From Solidesulfovibrio magneticus RS-1 (GTDB lineage Bacteria; Desulfobacterota; Desulfovibrionia; Desulfovibrionales; Desulfovibrionaceae), in the NCBI RefSeq assembly GCF_000010665.1, contig NC_012796.1:2881501-2945500 (forward strand): DNA of 64,000 bases, given 5' to 3'. Positions 27,711 through 37,320 of this stretch are shown piece by piece. The translations under genes and the position numbers were made by a program. The notes below the pieces were generated by a model that was given only the letters and a program-made list of their open reading frames with translations, did no database searches and was not told the DNA's origin. How positions within the stretch are numbered: the first letter of the stretch is position 1; each line of letters opens with the position of its first letter.

Positions 27711-29039
27711 ATGGAAAACGCCACTGCCCCCCTGCCCTGCGATGTCCTGGTCACGGCCGCCGTTGTGGTCACCCAAAACGATGCCCGCGAGGTTTTGCGC
27801 GACGCTGCTCTCGCCATAACCGACGGCCGGGTCTCGGCCGTTGGGCCGCGCGCGCAGCTGGCCGCTGTCTACGCCCCGGCCGAAACCCTTGATCTGGGTG
27901 AAGCCATGGTGCTGCCGGGGCTGATAAACAGCCACGGCCACGCCGCCATGACCCTGTTTCGGGGCCTGTGCGACGATGAAACGCTCTCGGTGTGGCTAAG
28001 CCAGCACATCTGGCCAGCCGAGGCCAAGCTCACGGCCGAGGCCGTACGCCAGGGCACACTGCTCGCCTGCGCCGAAATGCTGGCCTCGGGCACGACCTGC
28101 TTTCTCGACGCCTATTTCTACAACGACGCCGCCGTGGCCGCCGCCGAAGCGGCCGGCATCCGGGGCGTGATCTGCCAGGGCGTTTTCGACATGGAAAGCG
28201 CCGGCTTCAAGTCCGCCAACGCCTCCCTGGCCGAAGGCGCGGCCCTGGCCGACCAACTCGCCGGCAACGACCGGCTGCGCGCCGCCGTGTTTCCCCACGC
28301 CGTCTATACCTGCCGCCGCGACACCCTGGAGCGCTGCGCCGCCCTGGCCCGGGAGCGCGGCTTGCTCCTGTCCACCCACGCCGCCGAGACAGCCCGGGAA
28401 AACGACGATTGCCTCAACGCCAACGGCAAGCGCGTCATTCCGTATTTGCAGGAGCTGGGGATGCTCTCGCCGCACACGCTGCTCGCCCACGGCGTGGCCT
28501 TAAATGAAAGCGACATCGCGCTCCTGGCCGCCTCGGGCACGAGCGTGTCCCACTGTCCCAAGAGCAACATGAAGCTCGCCAGCGGCATTGCGCCCGTACA
28601 GGCCCTGCGCCGGGCCGGCGTGACGGTTGGCCTGGGGACAGACGGCCCGGCCAGTAACAATGCCCTGAACCTCTTTTCGGAAATGAGCTTCGCCGCGCTC
28701 CTGCAAAAGGTGGGCACCGGCGACCCCACAGCCCTTGAGGCCGGCGCGGTCCTGGACATGGCCACCCGCGACGGCGCCGCCGCCCTGGGCTGGCCCGAAC
28801 TGGGACGTCTCGCGCCCGGCGCGCCGGCCGATCTGTGCGCCCTGGACCTGACGCGCCCGGCCCTGCGCCCCGGCCTGGACCCGGTGTCCGACACGGTCTA
28901 CGCGGCCAGCGGCGGCGAGGTTGTCCTCACCATGGTCGCCGGCCGGGTTCTCTACCACGACGGCGCGTTTTTGACCTTTGACTACGAAAAGCTGCGCCGC
29001 GACGTGGCCGATACGGCCGCCCGGCTGACGGGGCGGTAG
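27711..29039 (+). CDS. 5-methylthioadenosine/S-adenosylhomocysteine deaminase-type amidohydrolase
   Basis: This 442-residue amidohydrolase-superfamily metal enzyme shows the HxH motif in NSHGHAAM (near 72-76), a later His in STHAAET, the His in LAHGV, and GTDGPASNN with the catalytic Asp (near 306). The sequence follows the MtaD/TrzN-AtzB subgroup, which deaminates MTA, SAH or adenosine to the inosine forms. AAGGGA lies 8 nt before the ATG. It is divergent from apt-mtaP, which supports a role in methylthioadenosine or adenosylhomocysteine turnover. Confidence 0.85.
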   Translation: MENATAPLPCDVLVTAAVVVTQNDAREVLRDAALAITDGRVSAVGPRAQLAAVYAPAETLDLGEAMVLPGLINSHGHAAMTLFRGLCDDETLSVWLSQHIWPAEAKLTAEAVRQGTLLACAEMLASGTTCFLDAYFYNDAAVAAAEAAGIRGVICQGVFDMESAGFKSANASLAEGAALADQLAGNDRLRAAVFPHAVYTCRRDTLERCAALARERGLLLSTHAAETARENDDCLNANGKRVIPYLQELGMLSPHTLLAHGVALNESDIALLAASGTSVSHCPKSNMKLASGIAPVQALRRAGVTVGLGTDGPASNNALNLFSEMSFAALLQKVGTGDPTALEAGAVLDMATRDGAAALGWPELGRLAPGAPADLCALDLTRPALRPGLDPVSDTVYAASGGEVVLTMVAGRVLYHDGAFLTFDYEKLRRDVADTAARLTGR

Positions 29040-29060
29040 CGGCAGCCCCTGAAAAGTCCC

Positions 29061-29088
29061 TTGACAGCCCCGCCCGGCTCCGTAATAA
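29061..29088 (+). promoter_or_regulatory. Strong sigma-70 promoter of the PxxKW protein gene
   Basis: A perfect TTGACA (29061-29066) and TAATAA (29083-29088) are separated by 16 bp, 61 bp before the ATG at 29150. This is among the best promoter matches in the window and suggests strong constitutive expression. Confidence 0.7.
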
Positions 29089-29149
29089 AGGCTGGCTTTG
29101 CGCCGCAACTATTCCCGCGCCCCATCCCGCGCGGTCCGGAGGTTATCCC

Positions 29150-29392
29150 ATGTCCCAGGTCATCACCGTCAATGGCGTCGAATGCCATCCCATCGTGGAG
29201 AAGTGCGAGGGCTGCGATCGCACCATGGAGCAGGATGGGGTCAAATACTGCAAGAGCTATCCCCTGCCCGAGCGTAAGTGGGCCCAGAAGGTCTGCAACT
29301 TCGCCACCCACATGAAGCTCGAAGTCGACAAGGGCGGCAAGGTCAACATCAACCCCCTCAAGGCCTCCAAGCGCGCCGCCCGCGGTCGCTAG
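29150..29392 (+). CDS. PxxKW family cysteine-rich small protein
   Basis: This 80-residue protein has four cysteines in the spaced pattern VEKCEGCDR...YCKSY...VCNFA plus one near residue 12, and the PERKW (PxxKW) motif. The pattern names a family common in Desulfovibrio and relatives and may bind a metal or Fe-S cluster; its role is unknown. The lysine/arginine-rich C-terminus (KASKRAARGR) suggests nucleic acid or ribosome association. GGAGG lies 7 nt before the ATG. It has its own strong promoter and terminator, pointing to high expression as a single-gene unit. Confidence 0.8.
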   Translation: MSQVITVNGVECHPIVEKCEGCDRTMEQDGVKYCKSYPLPERKWAQKVCNFATHMKLEVDKGGKVNINPLKASKRAARGR

Positions 29393-29418
29393 GCCCCGCT
29401 CTTTCTCTATCACGCCCA

Positions 29419-29448
29419 GCCGGGAGGTCTTGCGCCTCCCGGCTTTTT
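29419..29448 (+). terminator. Rho-independent terminator of the PxxKW gene
   Basis: A perfect 9-bp GC stem (29419-29427 with 29435-29443, 7-nt loop) is followed by TTTTT (29444-29448). Confidence 0.92.
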
Positions 29449-29533
29449 GCGTTGCGTCCGGTTTGCCAAGCGTCCGCCGACCGGCTACATTGCCGGCTTT
29501 GGCGACTTCTCCACCCATAAGCCCGGAGCCTCT

Positions 29534-30757
29534 ATGCTAGACGACTTGCTGGCCCATATCGACGGCGAACGCGAGGCCGTCATCGACCTGCAACGCGAAT
29601 TGACCGCCATCCCCGCCCTGGGCCCCGACAACGGCGGCCCCGGCGAACGCGAAAAAGCCGACCGCCTCAAAGTCCTGCTGGCCGGCATGGGCTTCCCCGA
29701 AGTCCGCGAAATAAACGCTCCCGATCCCCGCGTGCCCTGCGGCCACCGGCCCAACCTCGCCGTGGTCATGCCCGGGGCCGACACCTCGCGCACCTTCTGG
29801 GTCATCTCCCACCTCGACATCGTGCCGCCCGGCGACCGCGCCCTGTGGAAGAACGATCCCTACACGCTGTCCGTCGATGGCGACCTCGTGTACGGGCGCG
29901 GTGTCGAGGACAACCAGCAGGCCGTGGTCAGCTCCATCCTGCTCGGTCGGGCCATTGCCGCCAAAAAACTGCTGCCGCCCATGAACTACGGGATGCTGTT
30001 CGTGGCCGACGAAGAAACCGGCAGCAAGTACGGCCTGGACTACGTGGCCGCCCACCACGACGGGCTTTTTTCCAAGGACGACCTCTTCCTCGTGCCCGAC
30101 TTCGGTCTGCCCACCAGCGAAATGGTGGAAGTGGCCGAAAAAAGCATGCTCTGGCTCAAGGTCATCGTCGAAGGCCGCCAGTGCCACGCCTCCACCCCGG
30201 CCGAAGGCGTCAACACCCTGGCCGCCGCTTCGCTTTTTATCCTCAAGATTCCCAAGCTCTACGACAAGTTCGGCGACAAGGACCCGCTGTTCCATCCGGC
30301 CAACTCCACCTTCGAGCCAACCAAGAAAGAAGCCAACGTCGAAAACATCAACACCATCCCCGGCCGCGACGTCTTCTACGTCGACTGCCGCGTGCTGCCC
30401 CATTACAACCTCGACGACGTCTTGGCCGCCATCGCGGGCTACGGCAAAGAAGTTGAGGAAGCCTGCGGCGTCACCGTCAGCTACGAGATCGTGCAAAAGG
30501 AGCAAGCCGCGCCAGCCACCGACGTCTCGGCCACCATCGTCACCCGGGTCATGGACGGCATCCGGCAGGTCTACGGAGCCGACCCCAAACCCATGGGCAT
30601 CGGCGGCGGCACCGTCGCCGCCTACCTGCGCCGCCGGGGCTACCCGGCCGTTGTCTGGGCCACCCTGGAACACAACGCCCATCAGCCCAACGAACGTTCC
30701 AGCATCGCCAAGACCATCGGCGACGCCAAGGTCATGGCGCGGGTGTTATATAGTTAA
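29534..30757 (+). CDS. M20 family metallopeptidase/deacylase
   Basis: This 407-residue zinc enzyme of the ArgE/DapE/CPG2 family has metal ligands in SHLDIVPPGD (His-x-Asp), GRGVEDN and ADEETGS (the Glu-Glu pair), and a late EHNAHQPNE motif. The lid/dimerisation domain is interposed (about 185-300). Closest in style to archaeal-type M20 hydrolases, its substrate may be a dipeptide or N-acyl amino acid. The ATG at 29534 has GGAG 6 nt upstream; the frame is open further but without support. A dispersed repeat begins 4 bp after the stop. Confidence 0.85.
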   Translation: MLDDLLAHIDGEREAVIDLQRELTAIPALGPDNGGPGEREKADRLKVLLAGMGFPEVREINAPDPRVPCGHRPNLAVVMPGADTSRTFWVISHLDIVPPGDRALWKNDPYTLSVDGDLVYGRGVEDNQQAVVSSILLGRAIAAKKLLPPMNYGMLFVADEETGSKYGLDYVAAHHDGLFSKDDLFLVPDFGLPTSEMVEVAEKSMLWLKVIVEGRQCHASTPAEGVNTLAAASLFILKIPKLYDKFGDKDPLFHPANSTFEPTKKEANVENINTIPGRDVFYVDCRVLPHYNLDDVLAAIAGYGKEVEEACGVTVSYEIVQKEQAAPATDVSATIVTRVMDGIRQVYGADPKPMGIGGGTVAAYLRRRGYPAVVWATLEHNAHQPNERSSIAKTIGDAKVMARVLYS

Positions 30758-30760
30758 GTG

Positions 30761-30853
30761 AGAGAAGAGAGGAAGATGCCTCCGGCGGCCAGGAGAGGCT
30801 CTGCCTCTCCTGGACCTCTCCGCCGGGGGCCTGAGGCCCCCGGACCCCCCACA
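30761..30853 (+). repeat. Dispersed GC palindromic repeat, copy 3 (full length)
   Basis: This full copy is in gene orientation: AGAGAAGAGA, GATGCCTCCGGCGGCC, the palindrome AGGAGAGG...CCTCTCCT, CTCTCCGCC, GGGGGCCTGAGGCCCCC and GGACCCCCCA. It starts right after the M20 stop codon and ends 46 bp before the next ATG. Confidence 0.8.
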
Positions 30854-30898
30854 TGGGTTTCTGGGAAAGCGTTACTGTTTCGGCGGGTGGAGAAAGGG

Positions 30899-31552
30899 AT
30901 GAATATCAAGCGCGCTTGGAAAAAACTCCTCATGGAGCAGTGCCGCCGGCCCGGCGGCATTCTTGGCGAATACATCGGCCGGCGCATGAACCGCAGCCAC
31001 TACGCCCTGACCACCTGGGGCCTGTCCCAGGTGGACGTCGCCCCGGACCAGGACATCCTCGACATCGGCTGCGGCGGCGGCCGCACCCTGGCCCGGCTGG
31101 CCGAACTCGCCCCGCGAGGCCGCATCTGCGGCGTCGACGCCTCGCCCAAAAGCGTGACCCTGTCCCTGCGCCACAACGCCCAGGCCGTGGCCTCGGGCCG
31201 CATGGAAATCCGCCAGGCCTCGGTTTCGGCCCTGCCCTACCGCGATTCCACGTTTCACTTGGTCACCGCCGTGGAGACGCATTACTTCTGGCCCGACCTG
31301 GTCGCCGACCTGGCCGAAGTGCGGCGGGTGCTGCGCCCGGGCTGCCGGTTCCTGCTTCTTGCCGAGGTCTACGACACGCCGCGTTTCGACGCCCGCAACC
31401 GCAAATGGCTGGAACTCGTGCCCATGACCTATTTGACGCCGGCTCGGTTCCGGGAACTGTTCGAGACCGCCGGCTTTGTAGACGTCGCTGTCCGCGAGGA
31501 AGCCGACCAGGGCTGGCTGTGCTGCCTGGGCCGCAAGCCCGACACAGCCTAG
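30899..31552 (+). CDS. Class I SAM-dependent methyltransferase
   Basis: This 217-residue protein has the SAM-binding glycine motif DIGCGGGRTL (about residues 47-56), the acidic strand-2 element GVDAS, and a post-motif ETHYFWPDL. It resembles ubiquinone/menaquinone-type or small-molecule methyltransferases, but the substrate is not identifiable. GGAGAAAGGG precedes the ATG at 30899. The frame is open upstream through the dispersed repeat, but that part is not credible protein. It lies between the M20 peptidase and mnmG. Confidence 0.82.
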   Translation: MNIKRAWKKLLMEQCRRPGGILGEYIGRRMNRSHYALTTWGLSQVDVAPDQDILDIGCGGGRTLARLAELAPRGRICGVDASPKSVTLSLRHNAQAVASGRMEIRQASVSALPYRDSTFHLVTAVETHYFWPDLVADLAEVRRVLRPGCRFLLLAEVYDTPRFDARNRKWLELVPMTYLTPARFRELFETAGFVDVAVREEADQGWLCCLGRKPDTA

Positions 31553-31619
31553 AGCCGCCTGAGGCCGCCCTTTCCGTTAACGCCGATCTGACCATGCCCC
31601 CCATTTTTTGCCCATTCCA

Positions 31620-31695
31620 CCCCTTGCAAGGTGGTCCGGGGGAGATTATCCCCCCCGGCGGGGCGTCGGGGCAGCGCCCCGACATGCTCTTTCCC
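31620..31695 (-). repeat. Dispersed GC palindromic repeat, divergent copy 4
   Basis: On the minus strand this shows GTCGGGGC-GCTGCCCCGAC, then CCGCCGGGGGG...CCCCCCGGACC, with the terminal GGACC as in other copies but a different inner palindrome. It lies between the methyltransferase and mnmG genes, about 70 bp after the stop codon. Confidence 0.5.
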
Positions 31696-31724
31696 TTTCC
31701 CTACGCCGGAGGCGCGTGACTTCC

Positions 31725-33587
31725 ATGACGTTCGACATCATCGTGATCGGGGCCGGACACGCCGGCTGCGAGGCGGCCATGGCCGCCGCCAGGCTCGGCC
31801 ATAAGACCCTGCTTCTCACCCAGAACGTGGACCGCATCGGCCACCTGTCCTGCAATCCGGCCATCGGCGGGCTGGCCAAGGGGCACATGGTCCGCGAGAT
31901 CGACGCCCTTGGCGGCATGATGGGCCTGTGGGCCGACGCCGCCGGCATCCAGTTCCGCACGTTAAACACCAGCAAAGGTCCGGCCGTGCGCGCCACCCGC
32001 GCCCAGATCGACCGCGACGAGTATATGCGGGTGGTCAAGCGCGACGTGTTTGCCCAGGAAAACCTCACCGTGCGCCAGGACAGCGCCGAGGACATCCTGG
32101 CCGAGGCCGGGCGTGTCAGCGGCCTGCGCGTCGCCTCGGGCGAAATCTTTGCCACCCGGGCCGTCATCGTCACCACCGGCACGTTTCTGGGCGGGCTTAT
32201 CCACATCGGTCTGACCCAGCTGCGCGGGGGCCGCCTGGGCGATCCGCCTTCCGACGGCTTGCCTGCCAGCCTGCGCCGCCATGGGCTGATCTTTGGCCGC
32301 CTCAAGACCGGCACCACCCCGCGCCTGCTGGCCAAGAGCATCGACTTTTCCGTGACCGTGCCCCAGCCCGGCGACACGCCGCCGCCGGGGTTCAGCTTCC
32401 ACGGCCCCGGGCCGGTGCTGCCCCAGGTTCCCTGCTATCTTACCCACACCAACGCCCGCACCCACGAGGCCATCCGGGCCGGTTTCGAGCGTTCGCCCCT
32501 TTTTACCGGCGTCATCCAGGGGACCGGCGCGCGCTACTGCCCCTCGGTGGAAGACAAGGTGGCCCGGTTTCCCGAGCGCGACCGCCATCATGTGTTCCTG
32601 GAGCCCGAAGGCCTGGAAAGCCCGGAGATCTACCCCAACGGCATCTCCACCAGCCTGCCCATCGAGACCCAAAAGGCCATGATCGCCACCATCCCGGGCC
32701 TGGAAAACGCGGTCATCGTGCGCCCGGGCTACGCCATCGAATACGACTACGCCGACCCGGTGCAGCTGTCCCCGACCCTGGAAACCAAGGCCCTGCCGGG
32801 ACTGTACTTGGCCGGCCAGATAAACGGCACCTCCGGCTACGAGGAGGCCGCCGCCCAGGGCCTGTGGGCCTCGCTCAACGCCTGTCTGGCGCTTTCCGGC
32901 CGTCCGCCGTTTCTCCTGCGCCGCGATCAGGCCTACATGGCCGTCCTGGTCGATGACCTCGTTACCAAGGGGACCAGCGAACCCTACCGCATGTTCACCT
33001 CCCGGGCCGAGCATCGGCTGCTCTTGCGCGAGGGCAACGCCGACGCCCGGCTGACCGCCCTGGGTCGGGAGATCGGCTTGGTAGGCGAGGCCCAATGGGC
33101 GCGTTACCAGGCCAAGGAAGCGTCCATCGCCCAGGCCCTGGCCGGGCTGGCCGAACGTCGGGTGCGGCCCGGAGACTGCGACGACGCGGCCTGGGAGGCC
33201 CTTGGCGGCAAGCCGGCCGAGCGCAGCCTGCGCCTGGACGAACTCCTGCGTCGCCCGGCCGTCACGCTGCCTGATCTGTTCCGTTTCTGGCCCGAACTGG
33301 CCGAACTGCCGGCTGAGGCGGCCGTGGAAGCCGAGACCCGCGTCAAATATGACGGGTACTTGAAGCGCCAGGAGGAGCTGGCCGGCCGGGCCGGCCGCCA
33401 TGAGGGCGTGGAGTTGCCCCAGGACCTCGACTACGCCGCCGTGGCCGGGCTGTCCCGGGAAGTGGTGGAAAAGCTCATCCGGGTGGCCCCGCGCAGCCTG
33501 GGCCAGGCCTCGCGCATCTCGGGCGTCACCCCGGCGGCGGTGTCCTGTCTGGAAATCCATCTCAAAAAGCTGTCCAGACAGGCCTAA
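31725..33587 (+). CDS. mnmG: tRNA uridine-5-carboxymethylaminomethyl modification enzyme MnmG
   Basis: This 620-residue FAD protein works with the GTPase MnmE to modify U34 of tRNAs ending in two-fold codon boxes. The FAD dinucleotide fold is at the start ([13 protein letters not shown]), followed by the family stretch [20 protein letters not shown] and a central [13 protein letters not shown]. The C-terminal helical domain contains the MnmE-binding region and tRNA contacts. The length matches the family. The ATG at 31725 begins the conserved sequence directly; longer starts run into the upstream repeat. mnmE is not in the window. Confidence 0.97.
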   Translation: MTFDIIVIGAGHAGCEAAMAAARLGHKTLLLTQNVDRIGHLSCNPAIGGLAKGHMVREIDALGGMMGLWADAAGIQFRTLNTSKGPAVRATRAQIDRDEYMRVVKRDVFAQENLTVRQDSAEDILAEAGRVSGLRVASGEIFATRAVIVTTGTFLGGLIHIGLTQLRGGRLGDPPSDGLPASLRRHGLIFGRLKTGTTPRLLAKSIDFSVTVPQPGDTPPPGFSFHGPGPVLPQVPCYLTHTNARTHEAIRAGFERSPLFTGVIQGTGARYCPSVEDKVARFPERDRHHVFLEPEGLESPEIYPNGISTSLPIETQKAMIATIPGLENAVIVRPGYAIEYDYADPVQLSPTLETKALPGLYLAGQINGTSGYEEAAAQGLWASLNACLALSGRPPFLLRRDQAYMAVLVDDLVTKGTSEPYRMFTSRAEHRLLLREGNADARLTALGREIGLVGEAQWARYQAKEASIAQALAGLAERRVRPGDCDDAAWEALGGKPAERSLRLDELLRRPAVTLPDLFRFWPELAELPAEAAVEAETRVKYDGYLKRQEELAGRAGRHEGVELPQDLDYAAVAGLSREVVEKLIRVAPRSLGQASRISGVTPAAVSCLEIHLKKLSRQA

Positions 33588-33611
33588 AAGCCCCTTGTGC
33601 CCGCCCGGGCG

Positions 33612-34712
33612 ATGGCTTATGACCGATTCATGGCGGAATTCTGGGGGTTTGCCCACCTTCCGGCTTTTTTAAGCCTCTTTGACCCCGGTTGGTGGGATCG
33701 GATGCTCGACGCCACCAACACCGGCCATGCCTCGCCCGAGGCCCTGCTCATCATGGCCATGATTTTCGGGACCTTTTTCACACTGATCGGCGTCGGCGCG
33801 TTCGTGAAGACCAAATACCGGCCTTCGGACGTGCGCCCAACCACCTGGATCACCAAGCCGGCCGAGGTCCGGGCCCTGGTGGAAACGGCCCTGACCCAGC
33901 GCAGCAAGGTCCGGGTGAGCTTTGTGCGCGACGATCCCGGCGCGCGCATGACCGACGCCGCCATCGTCGCCGCCTCGCCGGGACGCGGCATCGAACTCGA
34001 AATGACGTCGCTGGTGCGGGCCAACCCGACCTGGATCGGCAAGCTCGTGGCCTGCGATTTTCGCCTGCGCATCGACCCCCACCGCGATCTGCACAGCTTC
34101 TACAACTTCGTTGCCCCCATCCTGGCCATCGGCAAGGCCGGCGACAACTTCATTCACATGACCGTGGACTGGCCGGCCCGCCTGGAACTGGAGCAAAAGC
34201 GCGGGTTCTTGCGGGTGGAGCCGCCGCAAAACGTCATTCTCGAACTGGAATTGTGGCACGAATCCACCATCAAGAACAACCGGGGCCGCTTTGCCGACCC
34301 GGCCACCTGGGGGGAACCGCTTTTGCGCTATGACCCCAAGTTCGACACGCCCGACATTGAACTGCGCAACATTTCCGGCGGCGGCCTGCGCCTGGAGGTC
34401 CAGCACGAGGCCTACCGCCGGGGGCATCGCCTGTTCGAGCCGACCTCGCGCTTCATCGCCCGGCTGCTTTTGGCCGAGCCGGAAATCGGCCAGCCCGTGG
34501 AGTTCAATCTGGCTCTGCGCCTGCAGAATATCTACGGCGATCCCAAGGCCCTGGGCATCGTCGGCGTGGGCTTTCACATCACGAGCTTTGCCGTGCCCGG
34601 CGACACGCCCGGCGAGCCGCTGTCCTGGAAAACCGCCGCCGCCGGCGTGCCGGCCCTGGACGACTGGGCCTACCGCCGCCATCTGGCCATCTACCGCCAA
34701 CGCGGCGAATAG
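33612..34712 (+). CDS. Membrane-anchored PilZ domain protein (c-di-GMP effector)
   Basis: This 366-residue protein has one membrane span (about 43-64, LLIMAMIFGTFFTLIGVGAF). A YcgR-N-like beta domain follows (about 80-190), then a C-terminal PilZ domain with both c-di-GMP signatures, R197-x3-R201 (KRGFLR) and N253-x-S-x-x-G258 (NISGGG). It is therefore predicted to bind cyclic di-GMP on the cytoplasmic side and act as a brake or regulator of motility, polysaccharide or secretion. The start is uncertain (GTG 33597, ATG 33612 or ATG 33630; none has a strong ribosome binding site). A GGDEF cyclase and a FlhG-like ATPase lie 4 kb downstream. Confidence 0.8.
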   Translation: MAYDRFMAEFWGFAHLPAFLSLFDPGWWDRMLDATNTGHASPEALLIMAMIFGTFFTLIGVGAFVKTKYRPSDVRPTTWITKPAEVRALVETALTQRSKVRVSFVRDDPGARMTDAAIVAASPGRGIELEMTSLVRANPTWIGKLVACDFRLRIDPHRDLHSFYNFVAPILAIGKAGDNFIHMTVDWPARLELEQKRGFLRVEPPQNVILELELWHESTIKNNRGRFADPATWGEPLLRYDPKFDTPDIELRNISGGGLRLEVQHEAYRRGHRLFEPTSRFIARLLLAEPEIGQPVEFNLALRLQNIYGDPKALGIVGVGFHITSFAVPGDTPGEPLSWKTAAAGVPALDDWAYRRHLAIYRQRGE

Positions 34713-34847
34713 CCCCATGGACGAACGCCAAGATCGTTGTTAGTATTTTTGTTCCGCTATCCGGGCTTGTCACGGAAACGACGCAATTCCCGGAGTACTT
34801 CGCGGAAAAACGCCGCATGACGGCGCGCCCCGCTTAGGAGGATCAGG

Positions 34848-35666
34848 TTGGACGACGATTCCGATGGTCGGTTTTGGAATGCCCTGACCAAATTTTTCCG
34901 CCAAAAAAGCATTTCCCTTGAAGAGTTGATCCAGGAAGCCCGGGCGGAGGGTTCCATCATCCCGGAAGACGCCTCCATGCTGCTCAACATCCTGCGGCTG
35001 GAAAGCAAGCAGGTGTCGGACATCATGGTGCCGCGCCCGGACATCGTCTGCGCCGAGATCGACGACGGCCTGGACGCCGTGTGCGCGCTGATCAAAACCC
35101 ACGGCCACTCCCGCATCCCGGTCTACGAAGGCAACCGCGACAACATCCTGGGCGTGCTCTACGCCAAGGACATCCTCAGCAACATGCTGCCGGTCTGCGG
35201 CGAAACGCCCGATCTGCGCGCCATCATGCGCGAGGCGCTGTTTGTCCCGGAGACGCTGGACCTTAAAAAGATGCTCCTGGAATTTCGCAGCCAGAAAAAG
35301 CACATGGCCGTGGCCCTGGACGAATACGGCGGCACGTCGGGGCTGCTCACCCTGGAAGACGTGCTGGAAGAGATCGTCGGCGAAATCGAGGACGAACACG
35401 ACCCGAGCAAGCCCGAGGAGATCCGGGAGCTGCGGCCTGGCGTCCATCAGGTTTCCGGCCGGGCCATGCTCGAAGACATCAACACCGCCCTGGGCCTGTC
35501 CCTGGAGTCGGAGCAAGTGGAGACCATCGGCGGCTTCCTTACCGAATTGGCCGGCCGCGTGCCCCGGCAGGGCGACGCCTTCACCCTGGACGGACGGCGC
35601 TTCACCGTCCGCGAGGCCGATCGCCGCCAGATCCGCTCCATCGTCATCGAGCCGGCCGAGGCCTAA
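34848..35666 (+). CDS. CBS-domain CorC/HlyC-type protein
   Basis: This 272-residue cytoplasmic protein has a CBS pair (about 55-175, beginning IMVPRPDIV and containing YAKDIL) and a C-terminal transporter-associated CorC_HlyC domain (about 190-270). It has no DUF21 membrane domain, so it matches the short CorC/YbeX type linked to Mg/Co efflux and RNA-related stress. The start is TTG at 34848, chosen because a perfect AGGAGG lies 6-7 nt upstream and no other start fits. It is followed by a dispersed repeat and then lnt, the same corC-lnt pairing seen in E. coli (ybeX-lnt). Confidence 0.9.
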   Translation: MDDDSDGRFWNALTKFFRQKSISLEELIQEARAEGSIIPEDASMLLNILRLESKQVSDIMVPRPDIVCAEIDDGLDAVCALIKTHGHSRIPVYEGNRDNILGVLYAKDILSNMLPVCGETPDLRAIMREALFVPETLDLKKMLLEFRSQKKHMAVALDEYGGTSGLLTLEDVLEEIVGEIEDEHDPSKPEEIRELRPGVHQVSGRAMLEDINTALGLSLESEQVETIGGFLTELAGRVPRQGDAFTLDGRRFTVREADRRQIRSIVIEPAEA

Positions 35667-35690
35667 CTGTCGCTAATCACTTTTCCCGTC

Positions 35691-35745
35691 GAGGGGGTCC
35701 GGGGGGATCACCCCCCCGGCCGCCGGAGGCTTTCCCCCTGCCGCC
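35691..35745 (-). repeat. Dispersed GC palindromic repeat, copy 5
   Basis: On the minus strand this reads GCCTCCGGCGGCC followed by a long GGGGGGGTGATCCCCCC palindrome and GGACCCCCT. It lies 24 bp after the CorC-type gene, here opposite in orientation to that gene. Confidence 0.7.
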
Positions 35746-35772
35746 TATCCTCAAATCCCCGGAAGTGACGCC

Positions 35773-37299
35773 GTGATCCTTGCCGCTTTTCTTGCCGTGT
35801 GCGGGGCCTGGTTCGGCCTGGCCAATCCCGTCGCCCGCCTGCCGCTACTCATGCTGTTGCTGCCGGCCGGTTTGGCCTACCTCGCCTGCCGGGCCGAAAC
35901 CGCCAGGCAAGCCGCCAAATGGGCCTACTGGACCGGCGCGCTGGCCGCCGCCGGCAATCTCTATTGGACCTGCCTGCCTGTTCACGACTTCGGCGGCATG
36001 CCCTGGGTGCTGGCCACGCCCGTGCCGGTGCTCATGGGCCTGGTTCTTGGCGCGTACGCCGCCGCCCTGGCCCTGGCCTGGCGCTTTGGCGCGGCAAGGC
36101 TTCCGGCTTGGCTGTTTGTGCCCTACGCCGGGGCTGCCTGGACCGTCATGGAAATGTTGCGGGGCACGCTTTTCACCGGCTTTCCCTGGCTCACCCTGGC
36201 CGGAGCTTTTTCGCCCTGGCCCATGGCCATCCAGGGCGCGGCCTACCTCGGGGCTTATGGCCTCTCGGGCCTGCTCGCCGCCCTGGCCGCCGCCCCGGCC
36301 GTCTACGGGCTTTTCTCCCGTCCGACCCTGGCCGTTATCCTCATTGCGGCCGGATTGGCCTTTCTCGGCAACCGCCGGCTGGCCGACCCCGTGCCCAAGA
36401 TTGCCGCCGCCCATGTGACCATCGTCCAGGGCAACGTGGACCAGAGCCGCAAATGGGCCCCGGAGGCCGAGGAAGAGACGGTCGAAAAGTACATTGAACT
36501 GTCCAGGGGCGCCCTGTCCGATGCGCCTTCCGACCTCCTTATCTGGCCCGAGACCTCCATGCCGTTTTTCTTCCAGGATGGCGGCCATCTCGCCCAGCGC
36601 GTGCGCGACTTCGTCGCCTCGGCCGGAGTGCCCCTGGTCTTTGGCGCGCCGGCCTATGAGCGCACCCTGGGTGGGCACGTGCTTTATAACCGGGCCTTCC
36701 TGCTGGCCCCGGACGGCGTGACCGCCGGCTACGACAAGGAACATCTCGTCCCCTTTGGCGAATACGTGCCTCTGGGGCAGTACCTGACCTTCATCGGCAA
36801 GCTGGTCGAGGGCGTGGGCGACTTCAAACCCGGCGCGTCGGCCGCTCCCCTACGTCAGGGCGACCTTGCCCTGGGAACGCTCATTTGCTATGAAGCAATC
36901 TTTCCCGAACTCGCTCAAAAACGGGTGGAAGCCGGGGCCAACGTCCTGGTCAACATCTCCAACGACGCCTGGTTCGGCGATACGGCGGCTCCCCGGCAGC
37001 ATCTCGATCTGGCGCTGCTGCGGGCCGTCGAACAAGGACGGGCGCTCATCCGAGGCACCAACACGGGCATTTCCGCCGTGATCGACCCCCGGGGGCGCGT
37101 CATGGCCCAGGGCGGCCTTTTCACGGCCCTGGCCCTGCCATGCCCGGAGACGCCCATCGTGTCGGAAACGACCTGGTATCACCGCTGCTACGGCCTGATC
37201 ACCTGGGGCCTGCCGGCCCTGTTCGTGCTCCTGGGGCTGGCCGCTTGCTTAAGGCCCGTTCGGTCCCGCGACCGCCGCCCCGGCGGGCTGACCCTTTAA
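35773..37299 (+). CDS. lnt: Apolipoprotein N-acyltransferase
   Basis: This 508-residue inner-membrane enzyme adds the third acyl chain to lipoproteins. The first 200 residues form membrane helices. The periplasmic nitrilase-like domain carries the catalytic triad Glu260 (WPETS), Lys322 (YDKEHLVPFGEY) and Cys372 (ICYEAIF), and a final helix closes the protein near 480. The start is GTG at 35773 with GGAAG upstream. It lies between the CorC-type gene and prfB, and its stop is 21 bp before the prfB ATG. Confidence 0.95.
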   Translation: MILAAFLAVCGAWFGLANPVARLPLLMLLLPAGLAYLACRAETARQAAKWAYWTGALAAAGNLYWTCLPVHDFGGMPWVLATPVPVLMGLVLGAYAAALALAWRFGAARLPAWLFVPYAGAAWTVMEMLRGTLFTGFPWLTLAGAFSPWPMAIQGAAYLGAYGLSGLLAALAAAPAVYGLFSRPTLAVILIAAGLAFLGNRRLADPVPKIAAAHVTIVQGNVDQSRKWAPEAEEETVEKYIELSRGALSDAPSDLLIWPETSMPFFFQDGGHLAQRVRDFVASAGVPLVFGAPAYERTLGGHVLYNRAFLLAPDGVTAGYDKEHLVPFGEYVPLGQYLTFIGKLVEGVGDFKPGASAAPLRQGDLALGTLICYEAIFPELAQKRVEAGANVLVNISNDAWFGDTAAPRQHLDLALLRAVEQGRALIRGTNTGISAVIDPRGRVMAQGGLFTALALPCPETPIVSETTWYHRCYGLITWGLPALFVLLGLAACLRPVRSRDRRPGGLTL

Positions 37300-37320
37300 C
37301 CCCAAGCGACTGCTCACGAC

